A stretch of DNA of 23,264 bases from Yinghuangia elevatio (GTDB taxonomy: Bacteria; Actinomycetota; Actinomycetes; Streptomycetales; Streptomycetaceae). The notes below the pieces were generated by a model, which did no database searches, was not told the DNA's origin, and worked only from the letters and a program-made list of their open reading frames with translations. A program made the position numbers and the translations under genes. Position 1 is the first letter of the stretch. Each line of letters opens with the position of its first letter. This document shows positions 14,710 to 23,170 of the stretch, in pieces. The stretch lies in the NCBI RefSeq assembly GCF_040649515.1, contig NZ_JBEZFP010000140.1, forward strand, positions 1-23,264, given 5' to 3'.

Positions 14710-15468
14710 GTGAGCATCCGCACGCAGACGTTTGTCGGGACGCCCGACGACGTGCCAGGCCCCATACGCCTGCCGTCCCCGGTCGAGGACGAGACCGACG
14801 ACGACGTGCTGCTGGCGAAGCTGGCAGCGCGTGCGTGGAATCCCGGGCAGCGCCACGACCAGGTGTGGATCCCGACCGCGTGGATCGCCGAACATTACGG
14901 TCCGGAGCGGGTCGCGCAGTGGTGTCGGACGGTGCCGCGCTATGCCGACGGAACCGGTGTCGAACTCCCGGCGCAGGCCGAGGAAGTGGCTGCGTACTTC
15001 GCCGGCGCCGAGCGCGGACCGGTGTTCCCGCCGGCGTCGGCAGCCGACGTCGAGGCAGCCGAGCGCCGGATCGGATATGCGTTGCCGGACCTGCTGCGCC
15101 GCGTCTACACCGAGATCGGCGACGGCGGCTTCGGGCCCGATTTCGGGCTGGTGTCGCTGCGCCGGGGCCAGCGCATGCCCGGGGATCTGACCGACTGGCC
15201 GAGCGTCCACACGGACCGCACGCACCGGTACGGGGCCCCGCCGCGGTCGTGGCTGCTTCTGGCCTTTGGTGGCTGCTCGATGGAGTGGCACCTTTCGCTC
15301 ACCGCGGTCGGCAACCCCGTCCTGCTCTACGACGCCGACGGATGGGAGGCCCCCTGGGGGCAGAACCCCCACGACGGGCTGCGCCACGCCATGCCGTTGC
15401 GCCGCTGGCTGTCGATCTGGGCGAACAACGGGCAGGTATGGGACGACGTCCTGGCTGCCTGCTCATGA
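14710..15468 (+). CDS. SMI1/KNR4 (SUKH) family protein
   Basis: The product has 252 residues. The SUKH core begins near residue 105: FPPASAADVEAAERRIGYA, then LPDLLRRVYTEIGDGGFGPDFGLVSL. This is the diagnostic 'helix-LP..l...Y...GDGG.GP..g' pattern. Later SWLLLAFGGCSMEWHLSL and PVLLYDADGWE form the beta part. Bacterial SUKH proteins are often immunity proteins against polymorphic toxins, but many stand-alone Streptomyces copies have no known partner. The first ~100 residues are an extra helical region. The start is a GTG at 14710 without a Shine-Dalgarno. TACGAT at 14696-14701 could be a -10 box placing the transcription start at the GTG, which would make a leaderless message. The PD-(D/E)XK gene diverges from it across 111 bases. 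Confidence 0.82.
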   Translation: MSIRTQTFVGTPDDVPGPIRLPSPVEDETDDDVLLAKLAARAWNPGQRHDQVWIPTAWIAEHYGPERVAQWCRTVPRYADGTGVELPAQAEEVAAYFAGAERGPVFPPASAADVEAAERRIGYALPDLLRRVYTEIGDGGFGPDFGLVSLRRGQRMPGDLTDWPSVHTDRTHRYGAPPRSWLLLAFGGCSMEWHLSLTAVGNPVLLYDADGWEAPWGQNPHDGLRHAMPLRRWLSIWANNGQVWDDVLAACS

Positions 15469-15508
15469 GCCAACTCAGGACGCTCCTCGCCATGTCTTCG
15501 CCGCGCCC

Positions 15509-16579
15509 CTACGTTCGCGCCATGGCGCACAGCGTGGGGCAGGCCCGGTCAATGTCCGTGCTTGCGTACCCGCGCCCGAACCGCACCCGACAGGTGCGGT
15601 CCCCGCCGGCGATCGGCTGGCAGTCGATCTGCAGCTGCGGGCGGCGCGGCAGTTTCTTCCCCGATGGCAGGGCCGCGTCGTGCGGCAGTGCGATCAGCAC
15701 GGACTCAGCGCCACGGATGTAGGCGCTGCGGAGATCGTCGACGCACTTGCGGTCGACGATCCGGTGAACGACCTTGTGCACGCTGAGGTTGCGCGTCAGG
15801 ACGACGGCGCGCCGTGGGCTGATCGGCCAGTAGACGCGGGCGCTGGTGGGCATCGACGGCGAGTGGCCGGGGCGGTCCACCGACAGTTGCACCGGCTGGT
15901 CGCAGGTGATGAACCCGCCCCGCGGGTCGTCCCACAGTTCCAGTTGACGCGCGGAGTACTCGTCCGCCGCGCGGAACGCGGCCTCGAACACGAGCATGAC
16001 GAAGCCAGTCGTAGTGGTGACGAACGTGGCCTGGTTCGCGCGGGTGCGCAACCACCGGTCCGTGGCGGCCATGATGCGTTTGACCTGCGGGGTGCGGTTC
16101 GCCTGGAACGCGAGGACCATCGCGAGCGACATGAAGTCCTCGAAGTCGAAGTCGTCACCCGGCTGCCACGCGTGAAGCGTCCGCAGAAGCCGGGCGGTCT
16201 CGTCGTCGATCACCGCGAACATGGCCTCGGCCTGGTTGTGCGGCCCGCCCCCGTGGTCGATGCGATAGAAGTTCTCCTCCACGCAGGTGTCCCGCAAGCC
16301 GCGCAGCTTGTCGATGCCGTTCCTGGTGTCCAGCGCTCGCACCCGCCGCCCGTCCGGGCTCCAAGCCCGCAAGTAACACTGGGGCACGTAGTGGTGCCGC
16401 CGCGAGACGCAGTCACGCTCGGCGGCCTTGCCCACCACCCGCCGCATGTACTCCGCGACCTTCGGGGACGGGTTGAGCCCGCCGCCCGTCAACGGGATCT
16501 TCCCCCACGGATTGGGCAAGGACTCGACCAACCGCCACTCCGACACCACCGGCGCCCCCACCTTCGGGCGCGACCGCAC
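15509..16579 (-). CDS. DUF4238 family protein
   Basis: The product has up to 356 residues. RHHYVPQCYLRAWSPDG at about 61-77 is the hallmark of DUF4238, followed by the expected VRALDTRNG and TCVEENFYRI. Further conserved features are LAMVLAFQANRTPQ (about 152-165), FITCDQPVQLS and a C-terminal PHDAALPSGKKLP. The family's function is unknown; the His/Tyr-rich start and a late Asp-Gln motif have led to suggestions of an enzymatic role, and members often sit in variable or defence-rich regions. The GTG at 16579 gives the longest frame. A GTG at 16546, preceded by AAGGTGGGGG, is a good alternative start (VSEWRLVESLPNPW). It converges on the SUKH gene with a 40-base gap. Confidence 0.8.
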   Translation of the reverse strand: MRSRPKVGAPVVSEWRLVESLPNPWGKIPLTGGGLNPSPKVAEYMRRVVGKAAERDCVSRRHHYVPQCYLRAWSPDGRRVRALDTRNGIDKLRGLRDTCVEENFYRIDHGGGPHNQAEAMFAVIDDETARLLRTLHAWQPGDDFDFEDFMSLAMVLAFQANRTPQVKRIMAATDRWLRTRANQATFVTTTTGFVMLVFEAAFRAADEYSARQLELWDDPRGGFITCDQPVQLSVDRPGHSPSMPTSARVYWPISPRRAVVLTRNLSVHKVVHRIVDRKCVDDLRSAYIRGAESVLIALPHDAALPSGKKLPRRPQLQIDCQPIAGGDRTCRVRFGRGYASTDIDRACPTLCAMART

Positions 16580-16641
16580 CCAACGTCCGCGCTGCCCCTC
16601 GCGAAGATCCAGGACAGCACACGCCCGTCACCAGCTGCGGA

Positions 16642-16671
16642 TGGCCACCGCTGGCCACCGCTGGCCACCGC
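16642..16671 (+). repeat. 10-bp tandem repeat, three units
   Basis: TGGCCACCGC is repeated three times just upstream of the DUF4238 start. Each unit contains the palindrome TGGCCA. It lies in the 5' region of that minus-strand gene and could bind a regulator or be simple slippage. Confidence 0.85.
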
Positions 16672-16750
16672 CCGGGCACCGCGCGCGGCGGGCTGCCGAC
16701 ACGTTCGGTCGGCCCAATCTGAAAGCTAAAGCGCGGAATGCGATCAACTG

Positions 16751-17635
16751 TCAAACACCAACGTCGAGGCCCTCCTGTGCCGCCCACTTCAGGACCGGTT
16801 CGCGTGGCCGCCCGCCCCAGGCGCTCGCGCGCAGGCCGCCGTCGAGCGTGACCTGTTCCGCTTCCACCAGCCCGAAGTGCTGCACCAGGTCCGCGAGCAT
16901 CAGCGCGGCCGCCGCGACCATCGCCGCGGTGCCATCGGCGAGATCGCCGACCAGGGCGTAGCCCTGGCCGTGGGCCCGACGCCGGGACACCGTCGCGATG
17001 GGATGGTGGATGTCGAAGCCGCTGCCCAGCATGCTTTGCCGCATGAGCGTGACGGCGTCGCGACCCACGCTTGCCGCGGTGGCCGCCGTGAGGGTGACCC
17101 GGACGTGTGCGGTCCCGGATGCTCCCTGTGCGGCGGCGTGTCGCCCCAGGTGGAAGAGCGCGGACAGCACGGTGTGGACCAGTTCGTCGGCGTCGATGCC
17201 CAACGTGCCGTCGCCGGTGTGGGATTCCATCGCTTTCAGAGTGCGTGTCCACGCCCCGGTGCCGTCGGCGTGCAGTACGGCCTGGATCTCGGGTTGCTGA
17301 AGGTCGGTACTCAACAGCACCAGGCCCGGCCCGCCCAGGCGGACGTGCTGGAACAGGCGACTCGTCCAGCCGAGCATGGGCTGCTCGTCCACGGCGGCGC
17401 GCAGTCGCCCGAACAGTTCGGGTGTCAGGCGCTGCACGCCCGGCGATGCCGGGACCAGCACGATCGTCACCATCGGCGCCAGACGCGGCTGTTCGCCGAA
17501 CACCAGGTGCTCGGACTCGGCGGTGATCGCCTCGACCAGGTGCGCGCGGTCAGCAGCTGCGGCGAACGCGATGCGGTGGGCGGTGCGCACTTCGGCAGGG
17601 CGGCGTTTCGCGCTGGTTTCGCGATCACGGGGCGG
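16751..17635 (-). pseudogene. 5'-truncated AlbA_2/Schlafen-type ATP-binding protein
   Basis: About 295 residues remain. The opening PPRDRETSAKRRPAEVRTAH, then RIAFAAAADRAHLVEAI, corresponds to the end of the AlbA_2 domain of Streptomyces proteins, where 'YPRRDG...YLSESEVADAYR.RF' closes the domain. LAPMVTIVLVPASPG and LLSTDLQQPEIQAVLHADGTGA follow as in the C-terminal half of those proteins, then DADELVHTVLSALFHLGRHA and LTAATAASVGRDAV. The AlbA_2 domain itself, including the ATP-contacting and DNA-binding part, is missing. The frame continues leftward only by overlapping the HEAT-like gene with foreign sequence. A GTG at 17590 could start a shorter product, without a ribosome binding site. 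I regard it as a remnant cut at about 17640; the family match is from memory and untested. Confidence 0.5.
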
Positions 17636-17651
17636 CGAGATCGTGCGACGC

Positions 17652-18209
17652 TCAAGTTCCGCTGAGCACGAGCTCGCGTACGCGTGCTGCCTGGTCGCGG
17701 ACGTCATCGTCGGGGTCAGCGGCGCTGACTTCGTCCAGTAGCCCCGCAAACTCGTTCCAGCCGGTGATAGATACGGCCAGCAGCGCAACCCGTCGGATCA
17801 GCGGGTCCGGGTCGTGGAGACCCCAGCGCAAGAGGGCGAACGCCTCGGTGTCGTAGCCAGACCACGCGACAACAGCGGTGCGGTAGAGGACGTCAATCAG
17901 GACGTCGGGTTCCCGATCCGCCATGGCCCGTGCCCGTAGCCGCGCGATGTCGTCCGTCGGTATCGCGGTGCGTATGCGCTCAGCCAGAGCCACCGCATCG
18001 GCCCCGAGCACAGCAACGTAACGGACATCGATCAGGTCTTCTTGCACCCAGCGGACTACTGTCCCGGCATCGGGCGTCAACCAGATCGCTTCGTTCGGGG
18101 CCTGCTCAACAGGGTGGTCATGCCGACCGAGTCCCAATGCGGCCAGCGCTTCAGCGGTCATCTCGTAGTCCACCGAAGGGGAGGGGACGACGCGGATCGG
18201 TGTACTCAT
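17652..18209 (-). CDS. HEAT-repeat-like hypothetical protein
   Basis: The product has 185 residues. The first half is an uncharacterised domain (VVRWVQEDLIDVRYVAVLG, then ALAERIRTAIPTDDI). The second half has helix pairs like HEAT repeats: LIDVLYRTAVVAWSG, EAFALLRWGLHDPDPLIRRV with the typical Asp-Pro turn, LLAVSITGWNEF and ADPDDDVRDQAARVREL. HEAT repeats mediate protein binding. The ATG at 18209 has AAGGGG four bases upstream. The truncated AlbA_2-type gene follows 16 bases downstream on the same strand, but the junction looks like a rearrangement rather than an operon. Function unknown. Confidence 0.75.
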   Translation of the reverse strand: MSTPIRVVPSPSVDYEMTAEALAALGLGRHDHPVEQAPNEAIWLTPDAGTVVRWVQEDLIDVRYVAVLGADAVALAERIRTAIPTDDIARLRARAMADREPDVLIDVLYRTAVVAWSGYDTEAFALLRWGLHDPDPLIRRVALLAVSITGWNEFAGLLDEVSAADPDDDVRDQAARVRELVLSGT

Positions 18210-18399
18210 AGGGCCCCTTCCGGCTGTGCTGAACGCCCGTCAACGTACCGGGGGGGCACGGCGGGTGGGGACTCTGGCATTGCCCCTGCGTGTTCCGGAT
18301 GATCGCTGGGGCTCCGGGGTTCGGGAACGCCGCCACGCATGCCCGGCCGCCCGGCCGGTGGGACACCGCCGGGACCGGCGACCACGCCGCAGCCACCGC

Positions 18400-18702
18400 T
18401 GGCTCGGCCAGCACGCCAAAGCCCGCGACACCGCCCTGGCCGCCGCCACCGCCTACGCCGCCCTCCCCGACCCGCAGGCCGCACCCACCCGCTTGGCCAT
18501 CTCCCGCCTCGACGCCGCACTCGCCCACGCCGCCCTCGGCGAACCCGACACCGCCGTCGCCACCGCCCGCACCGCCCTGCCCGCCGGCCGCCCGCCGCAT
18601 GCGGTTCTCCGACGCGCCCGGCAACTCGACGGCCAACTCCGCCGCTCCCACCCCGGCACCGCCACGGACGCATTCCACGAGGAACTCCGCACCCTGGTCT
18701 GA
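18400..18702 (+). pseudogene. C-terminal TPR fragment of a regulator
   Basis: About 100 residues read WLGQHAKARDTALAAATAYA, then ALPDPQAAPTRLAISRLDAA, LAHAALGEPDTAVATARTAL and FHEELRTL before the stop. This is the tail of the tetratricopeptide-repeat domain found at the C-terminus of many Streptomyces helix-turn-helix regulators. The N-terminal XRE-type DNA-binding domain and first repeats are absent: upstream of 18400 the frame turns into Arg-rich noise, with a hint of the proper frame shifting near 18350. The stop at 18702 is 17 bases from the end of the converging methyltransferase fragment. Confidence 0.6.
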
Positions 18703-18719
18703 GCAGGGCCGACCACCGG

Positions 18720-19364
18720 CTATGCCGTGTGCTGCCCCATGACGGCCCCGAGCACCGACGCATTCGCGAAGTCGTCACGCCTGGCCGTCATGGTCACAGC
18801 GCGGTCGGGACAGGCCGGTCCGGGCTTTCGTGCCACGGGGTGTGGCGGGCGGCGGGTGCCGGCGGTGACGTGCACCAGGTCGTACGGAGCGCCGTCGGGC
18901 CAGCCTGCGGCGCCGTCGCCGGTCACCACCGGGACAGGGAGGCCCGCTTGGGCGAGGTTGGTGCGGGCCTGCTCGGCGAGGTCGGGGTCGACTTCGACGG
19001 TGACGACCTGGTCAACACCGAGGCGGGCGGCGAGGAGGGCGGCGGTCCAGCCGGTGCCGGTGCCGACGTCCAGGACGCGGTCGCCGTCGTCCACGGCCAG
19101 GTCGTAGAGCATGTCCGCGACCACGGACGGCATCGACGCCGACGACGACGCCACGGTGCCGCGGTCGGTGCCGGTGTGGTCGCCGTCGTCCCACTGGGTC
19201 ACCAGCGCGGTGTTGCCGTACACAGCGGCTGTCCACGCGTCCGGGTCGCTGCTGCGGTCCAGGGCGGTGTAGGCGCCGGTGGCGTTGTCGTGAGCCCAGA
19301 CCAGATCGGGCACGAACACCGCGCGCGGCACGGCGGCGAAGATGTCGGCCCAGCCGGGCGGCAT
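18720..19364 (-). pseudogene. C-terminally truncated PCMT-like methyltransferase
   Basis: 214 residues are counted from the ATG at 19364; coding-like sequence continues about 70 bases upstream without a start codon. FAAVPRAVFVPDLVW is the N-terminal signature of protein-L-isoaspartate-O-methyltransferase-like enzymes, as is the TVASSSASMPSVVADMLYDL segment. The SAM site is RVLDVGTGTGWTAALLAARL (motif I) with VTVEVDPDLAEQA and PVVTGDGAAGW after it. Close relatives act in RiPP pathways with ATP-grasp ligases. After VTAGTRRPPH the family sequence stops and a foreign tail (ARRDDFANASVLGAVMGQHT) follows, so the substrate-binding end is lost. It lies downstream of the alkylsulfatase gene on the same strand. 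Probably inactive; a shortened enzyme is the alternative. Confidence 0.55.
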
Positions 19365-19483
19365 GACGTCCGCCTCGGTGAGCAGCGCGGCCAGCGAGGC
19401 GTCCGGGTTGGCCAGCGCCTCGGTGTCGTGTCTGGGGCTGCTGCGGGGCAGGCGCCGGGGAGGTGTGGGCCCTGGCTGTCGGG

Positions 19484-21376
19484 CTACGGGGTGACGATCG
19501 CGAAGTCCTGGTCGCCCGGGTCGAGTACGGAGGCGAGGATGGCGAGGACGGACGCGTCGCCGTTGACCTGGATGCCGGCGCCAGCAAGCCCGTCCGGCGT
19601 CAGCTTGCCGAGCGCGAGGGCGGGCAGGGCTTTGGAGGAGGTGCTCAGGGTGACGTCGGCCTCGCCCCTCTGCTCGGCGGCGCTGTAGGTGAGTGCGCCG
19701 TTGGCGAGGCGGAGCCGGTAGCGGTCTCCGGTGTCGGTGAGGACGACGTCGATGCTGAGGTTCTCGTTCCACGCCTTGGGGCCGTCGACCTGGATGGCGA
19801 TGGCGTCGAAGAGCATCTCCGGCGACAGGTTTGCGATCATGTCCGCCGAGGCGGCAACCGTAGGGGTGCCGAACTGCCCGTCCCGCAGTTCGGTGGCGCC
19901 GGACAGGTAGAAGTTGCGCCAGGTGCCGTTCTCCGCGCCGTAGCCGAGCTGTTCGTAGGTGTCGGCGAGTAGTTCGCGCGCGGCGGGGTGGTCCGGTTCG
20001 GCGAACACGACGTGGCCCAGCACCTCGGCGGCCCAGCGGTAGTCGCCGGCGTCGAAGGAGCCGCGGGCCTTGTCGACGACGGCGTCGGCGCCGCCCATGA
20101 ACTCGACATAGCGCTTGGCGGCCTCGACGGGGGTGTGCTGCCACAGGTGGGCGGGGTTGCCGTCGAACCAGCCCATGTAGCGCTGGTAGATGGCCTTGAG
20201 GTTGTGGCTCACCGAGCCGTAGTACCCGTGCGTGCTCCAGGCGTTCTCCAGCGCCGGAGGCAGCTGTAGGTGTTCGGCGATCTCGGTGCCGGTCCAGCCC
20301 TTGTTGATCAGGCGCAGCGTCTGGTCGTGCAGGTATGCGTACAGGTCCCGCTGGACGCCCAGGAACTGCACGGCGCGCTCTTGGCCCCAGGTCGGCCAGT
20401 GATGCGAGGCGAACACGACGTCGGTCTTGTCGCCGAACAGGTCGATCGCCTCGGTGAGGTAGCGCGCCCACGAGTGCGGGTCGCGGACCACCGCACCGCG
20501 CAGGGTGAGCAGGTTATGCAGGTTGTGGGTGGCGTCCTCGGCCGCGCACAACGCTTTGAAGTCGGGGAAGTAGATGAGCATCTCGGACGGCGCCTCGGTG
20601 TCCGGGGCCATCTGGAAGACCATGCGCACCCCGTCGACGACCTCTTCGTGCCCGGTCTCGGCAATGGTCACGGTCGGCGGGATGAGGGTGATCTCGCCAG
20701 TGGAGGTCGTCTGGCCGAGACCGGCGCCGACCTGCCCCTGCGGGCCGCGGGCCAGCGCGGCGCCGTACATGTAGGCGGCGCGCCGCCCCATGGCGGTGCC
20801 CGCGTAGACGTTCTCCGACACGGCGTGCTCGAGGAAGCCTGTCGGCGCGAGCACCGGTACCCGGCCGGCGTCGACGTCCTCCTGGGTGGTGACGCCCTTG
20901 ACACCGCCGAAGTGGTCGACGTGCGAGTGGGTGTAGACAACGCCGGTGACCGGTCGGTCGCCGCGGTGCTCCCGGTACAGCGCGATCGCCGCCGCGGCGG
21001 TCTCCTTGGAAAGCAGCGGGTCGATCACGACGACACCGCCGGTCCCCTCGACGAAGGTGACGTTCGACAAGTCGAACCCGCGCACCTGGTAGATGCCCTC
21101 GACGACCTCGAACAGCCCCTGCTCGGCCACCAATTGCGACTGGCGCCACAAGCTCGGATTCACCGTAGCCGGGGCGTCGCCTTCGAGGAAGGCGTACGTG
21201 TCGTTGTCCCACAGCACAGTGCCGTCCTCGGCCGTGACCGCGTTCGGCTCACGGCGCGCGACCAGGCCGCGCTTCGCGTCCTCGAAGTCCCGGGTGTCAG
21301 AGAACGGCAGGCGGTTGCGCAAGTCCGCCTGTTGCTGGGCGACGGCGGCGTGCACTGGCTTGGGCATCGAAGTCAT
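19484..21376 (-). CDS. alkyl sulfatase, SdsA1/BDS1 type (metallo-beta-lactamase fold)
   Basis: The product has 630 residues, close to the usual ~620-660. It hydrolyses sulfate esters of alkyl chains such as dodecyl sulfate to alcohol and sulfate, using two zinc ions. The metal motif THSHVDHFGG lies at about 149-158. Further ligands are in ALCAAEDATHNLHNLLTLRG (Glu and His) and ASHHWPTWG. The middle helical dimerisation domain (RYMGWFDGNPAHLWQ, AKRYVEFMGGAD) and the C-terminal SCP2-like lipid-binding domain (MLFDAIAIQVDGPKA to the end) are both present. No signal peptide is visible, unlike the secreted Pseudomonas enzyme, so it is probably cytoplasmic. No clear Shine-Dalgarno precedes the ATG at 21376; it may be leaderless. 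The gene looks complete and well conserved, in contrast to its broken neighbours. Confidence 0.92.
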   Translation of the reverse strand: MTSMPKPVHAAVAQQQADLRNRLPFSDTRDFEDAKRGLVARREPNAVTAEDGTVLWDNDTYAFLEGDAPATVNPSLWRQSQLVAEQGLFEVVEGIYQVRGFDLSNVTFVEGTGGVVVIDPLLSKETAAAAIALYREHRGDRPVTGVVYTHSHVDHFGGVKGVTTQEDVDAGRVPVLAPTGFLEHAVSENVYAGTAMGRRAAYMYGAALARGPQGQVGAGLGQTTSTGEITLIPPTVTIAETGHEEVVDGVRMVFQMAPDTEAPSEMLIYFPDFKALCAAEDATHNLHNLLTLRGAVVRDPHSWARYLTEAIDLFGDKTDVVFASHHWPTWGQERAVQFLGVQRDLYAYLHDQTLRLINKGWTGTEIAEHLQLPPALENAWSTHGYYGSVSHNLKAIYQRYMGWFDGNPAHLWQHTPVEAAKRYVEFMGGADAVVDKARGSFDAGDYRWAAEVLGHVVFAEPDHPAARELLADTYEQLGYGAENGTWRNFYLSGATELRDGQFGTPTVAASADMIANLSPEMLFDAIAIQVDGPKAWNENLSIDVVLTDTGDRYRLRLANGALTYSAAEQRGEADVTLSTSSKALPALALGKLTPDGLAGAGIQVNGDASVLAILASVLDPGDQDFAIVTP

Positions 21377-21728
21377 GGAGGCAGATTCGCACTATTTGTC
21401 AGATTTTTCACGGAGGCGCACACTGCCCCGGTGCCGACGTCTGCCCCGTCTGCCAACTGGAGCGGAAGCGCAGTCCAAGACGGCGCGGCCCCGGACAGGC
21501 GAAGCCCTCCGGGACGCCGCCACACGGTGTTCGGCACTGTCCTCAGACACAGCTGACTACACCTGTCGGAGCCTCGCCACGGGCGATGCAAAAGCCACGA
21601 TTCCGTCGACCGACGCACGGCCTGCGATCACGTACGAGCCACGGTTCCGGGACAGGTGGGTCGGGCGCTACGCCGGGACGGGCGCGCCGTAAGCGCATCG
21701 GACGACCACCGGTTGGACGGAGTCAGCG
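21377..21728. other. intergenic region, no feature seen
   Basis: These 352 bases separate the DUF389 gene from the alkylsulfatase gene. Reading frames here are short and without coding bias. The stretch CTGACAAATAGTG on the minus strand, about 18 bases before the alkylsulfatase start, is AT-richer and could be part of its promoter. Confidence 0.4.
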
Positions 21729-22727
21729 TCACGTGCACTGGGTGCTGTGCGCCGGGCAGTGCCGGGTCGCGCCGCCGATGAGGTGGATCTCCAGGTCGGC
21801 GTCTGCCATGCCGTGGTCGTCGAGGGCGGCACGCAGGGCTGTGGGGGCTGGGACGGGGGGAATGCCCACGGCGGTGACGACCACGCGGCCGCCCCGGGCG
21901 TCGACGGTGGCAATGTCCCAGCCCTCCACTGCCGCCCACTGCTTCGCGATCGAGGTGGCGTCGTCGGCGAGTTGGCGGTCGCGTGTCACCGCGATCGTGC
22001 CGGTGGTGAGCGGAACGGCGACCAGCAGGAGGATCGCGCACACGGCAGCAAGCGTGCGCCCGTGCAGGTCGCCGACCGGGATGCCCGCCGTCCGCGCGGC
22101 CAGGCGGACCCCGTAGAAGAGGAACACCGTGGTCCCGGTGGCGACGATCGCAGCCACATTGGTCGCGAACAGCAGCGCCGCTTCCCCGGCGTCGTGGTAG
22201 CGCCCCACCCTCAGCAGCAGGCCGGTCACCGCCAGCGGCGGGACCAGGGAGATGGCGATGGCGACGCCGGGCAGGGTGTCGGAGATGTCGGAGCGCACCA
22301 GGGCGAACGCGCCGACGGTGCCGGTGGCCAACGCGGCGCACAGGTCGATCAGGCGCGGGCTGATGCGCGAGGCGACCTGGCTGTTGCTCGCGAAGTCGTC
22401 GGGGGGCGCGCTGATCCAGCCCATGAGGAAGCCGACCGCGACGACCAGGAGCGCTCCGCCGAGGACGAGCAGGGCACTGCGTACCAGGTGGCGGCGGTCG
22501 GCCAGCACGACCGCCAAGGCGCTGCCGAGGATCGGCGTCATCAGCGGCGCGACGATCATCGCGCCGATGACCGTCGCGGTGGAGTCGGCGACCACACCCG
22601 CCGACGCGATGACGGCAGCCAGGACCAGCAGGCCCCAGAACCGGGTCGCGCTCGCGCTGCGCCAGGACTTCTCGATGAACAGCGCGGAGGTCATCCGCTC
22701 GACCGCCGCCGCTTCCACTGCCGCCAT
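21729..22727 (-). CDS. DUF389 (TIGR00341-type) membrane protein
   Basis: The product has 332 residues. It has about six hydrophobic segments: FWGLLVLAAVIASAGVVA, the family motif VIGAMIVAPLMTPILGSALA, LLVLGGALLVVAVGFLMGW, GVAIAISLVPPLAVTGLLL, ALLFATNVAAIVATGTTVFL and TLAAVCAILLLVAVPLTTG. A soluble C-terminal domain follows (KQWAAVEGWDIATVDARGGR onward). DUF389 proteins are inner-membrane proteins of unknown transport or signalling function. The ATG at 22727 is preferred, with GGAAGG about 11 bases upstream; a GTG at 22736 is too close to that site. It is the first complete gene on the minus strand at the right end and may precede the alkylsulfatase gene in transcription, though 352 bases separate them. 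Confidence 0.88.
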   Translation of the reverse strand: MAAVEAAAVERMTSALFIEKSWRSASATRFWGLLVLAAVIASAGVVADSTATVIGAMIVAPLMTPILGSALAVVLADRRHLVRSALLVLGGALLVVAVGFLMGWISAPPDDFASNSQVASRISPRLIDLCAALATGTVGAFALVRSDISDTLPGVAIAISLVPPLAVTGLLLRVGRYHDAGEAALLFATNVAAIVATGTTVFLFYGVRLAARTAGIPVGDLHGRTLAAVCAILLLVAVPLTTGTIAVTRDRQLADDATSIAKQWAAVEGWDIATVDARGGRVVVTAVGIPPVPAPTALRAALDDHGMADADLEIHLIGGATRHCPAHSTQCT

Positions 22728-22763
22728 GGTCGGCACCGCCTTCCCGTGTGGGACACCGCCCGG

Positions 22764-23111
22764 TCACTGATCGTCCGTCAGGAGCGGCCGTTCGCCGGGT
22801 AACCGTGTCCGGTTCCCGGTGAACTCGCTCGTTCGGGCTATCGCGCCGGCCGGCCCGCGGCCGGCGGCCCGCCTGGGGGTCGCCTGGGGGTCGCCTGGCG
22901 GCCGGGGCGGCCCCGCACGGCTGTCGGCTTCCCGGACGGCGGTCTCCACGCGCAGGTGGTAGCCGTTCGGGCCGATCGCGTCGCTCAGGCCGGTGGCGTC
23001 GGCGAGTTCACGCACCCGGGTGCGTACGCGGGCGAAGACCAGGTGCACGCCCTTCGCGTCGAGTGCCTCGGCGAGTTTGCGGACGGTGTCCGCGCCGGTG
23101 ACGGCTGCCAC
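22764..23111 (-). pseudogene. STAS-domain fragment of a SulP-type anion transporter
   Basis: The first ~65 residues, AVTGADTVRKLAEALDAKG, then VHLVFARVRTRVRELADATG and GPNGYHLRVETAV, match the C-terminal half of the STAS domain of SulP sulfate/anion permeases. There the 'D.TGADTL..L...L...GI.LV.ARV...VR..L...GL...IG' string is standard. The membrane domain and the first STAS strands are absent, and the preceding sequence is unrelated. The last ~50 residues are Pro/Gly/Arg-rich tail. A GTG at 23111 could start it but has no ribosome binding site. It ends 36 bases upstream of the DUF389 start. Most likely a remnant. Confidence 0.6.
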
Positions 23112-23170
23112 TGGGGCTGGTAGCCGCGTGGGCGTTTCTCTGGCATGTCTGCCCCCTTCGCGGATCCTGG

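Noticed and set aside
20270..21556. A 428-codon plus-strand frame opposite the alkylsulfatase
   Set aside because: The minus strand encodes a complete enzyme with metal motifs; the plus frame is its GC-driven shadow.
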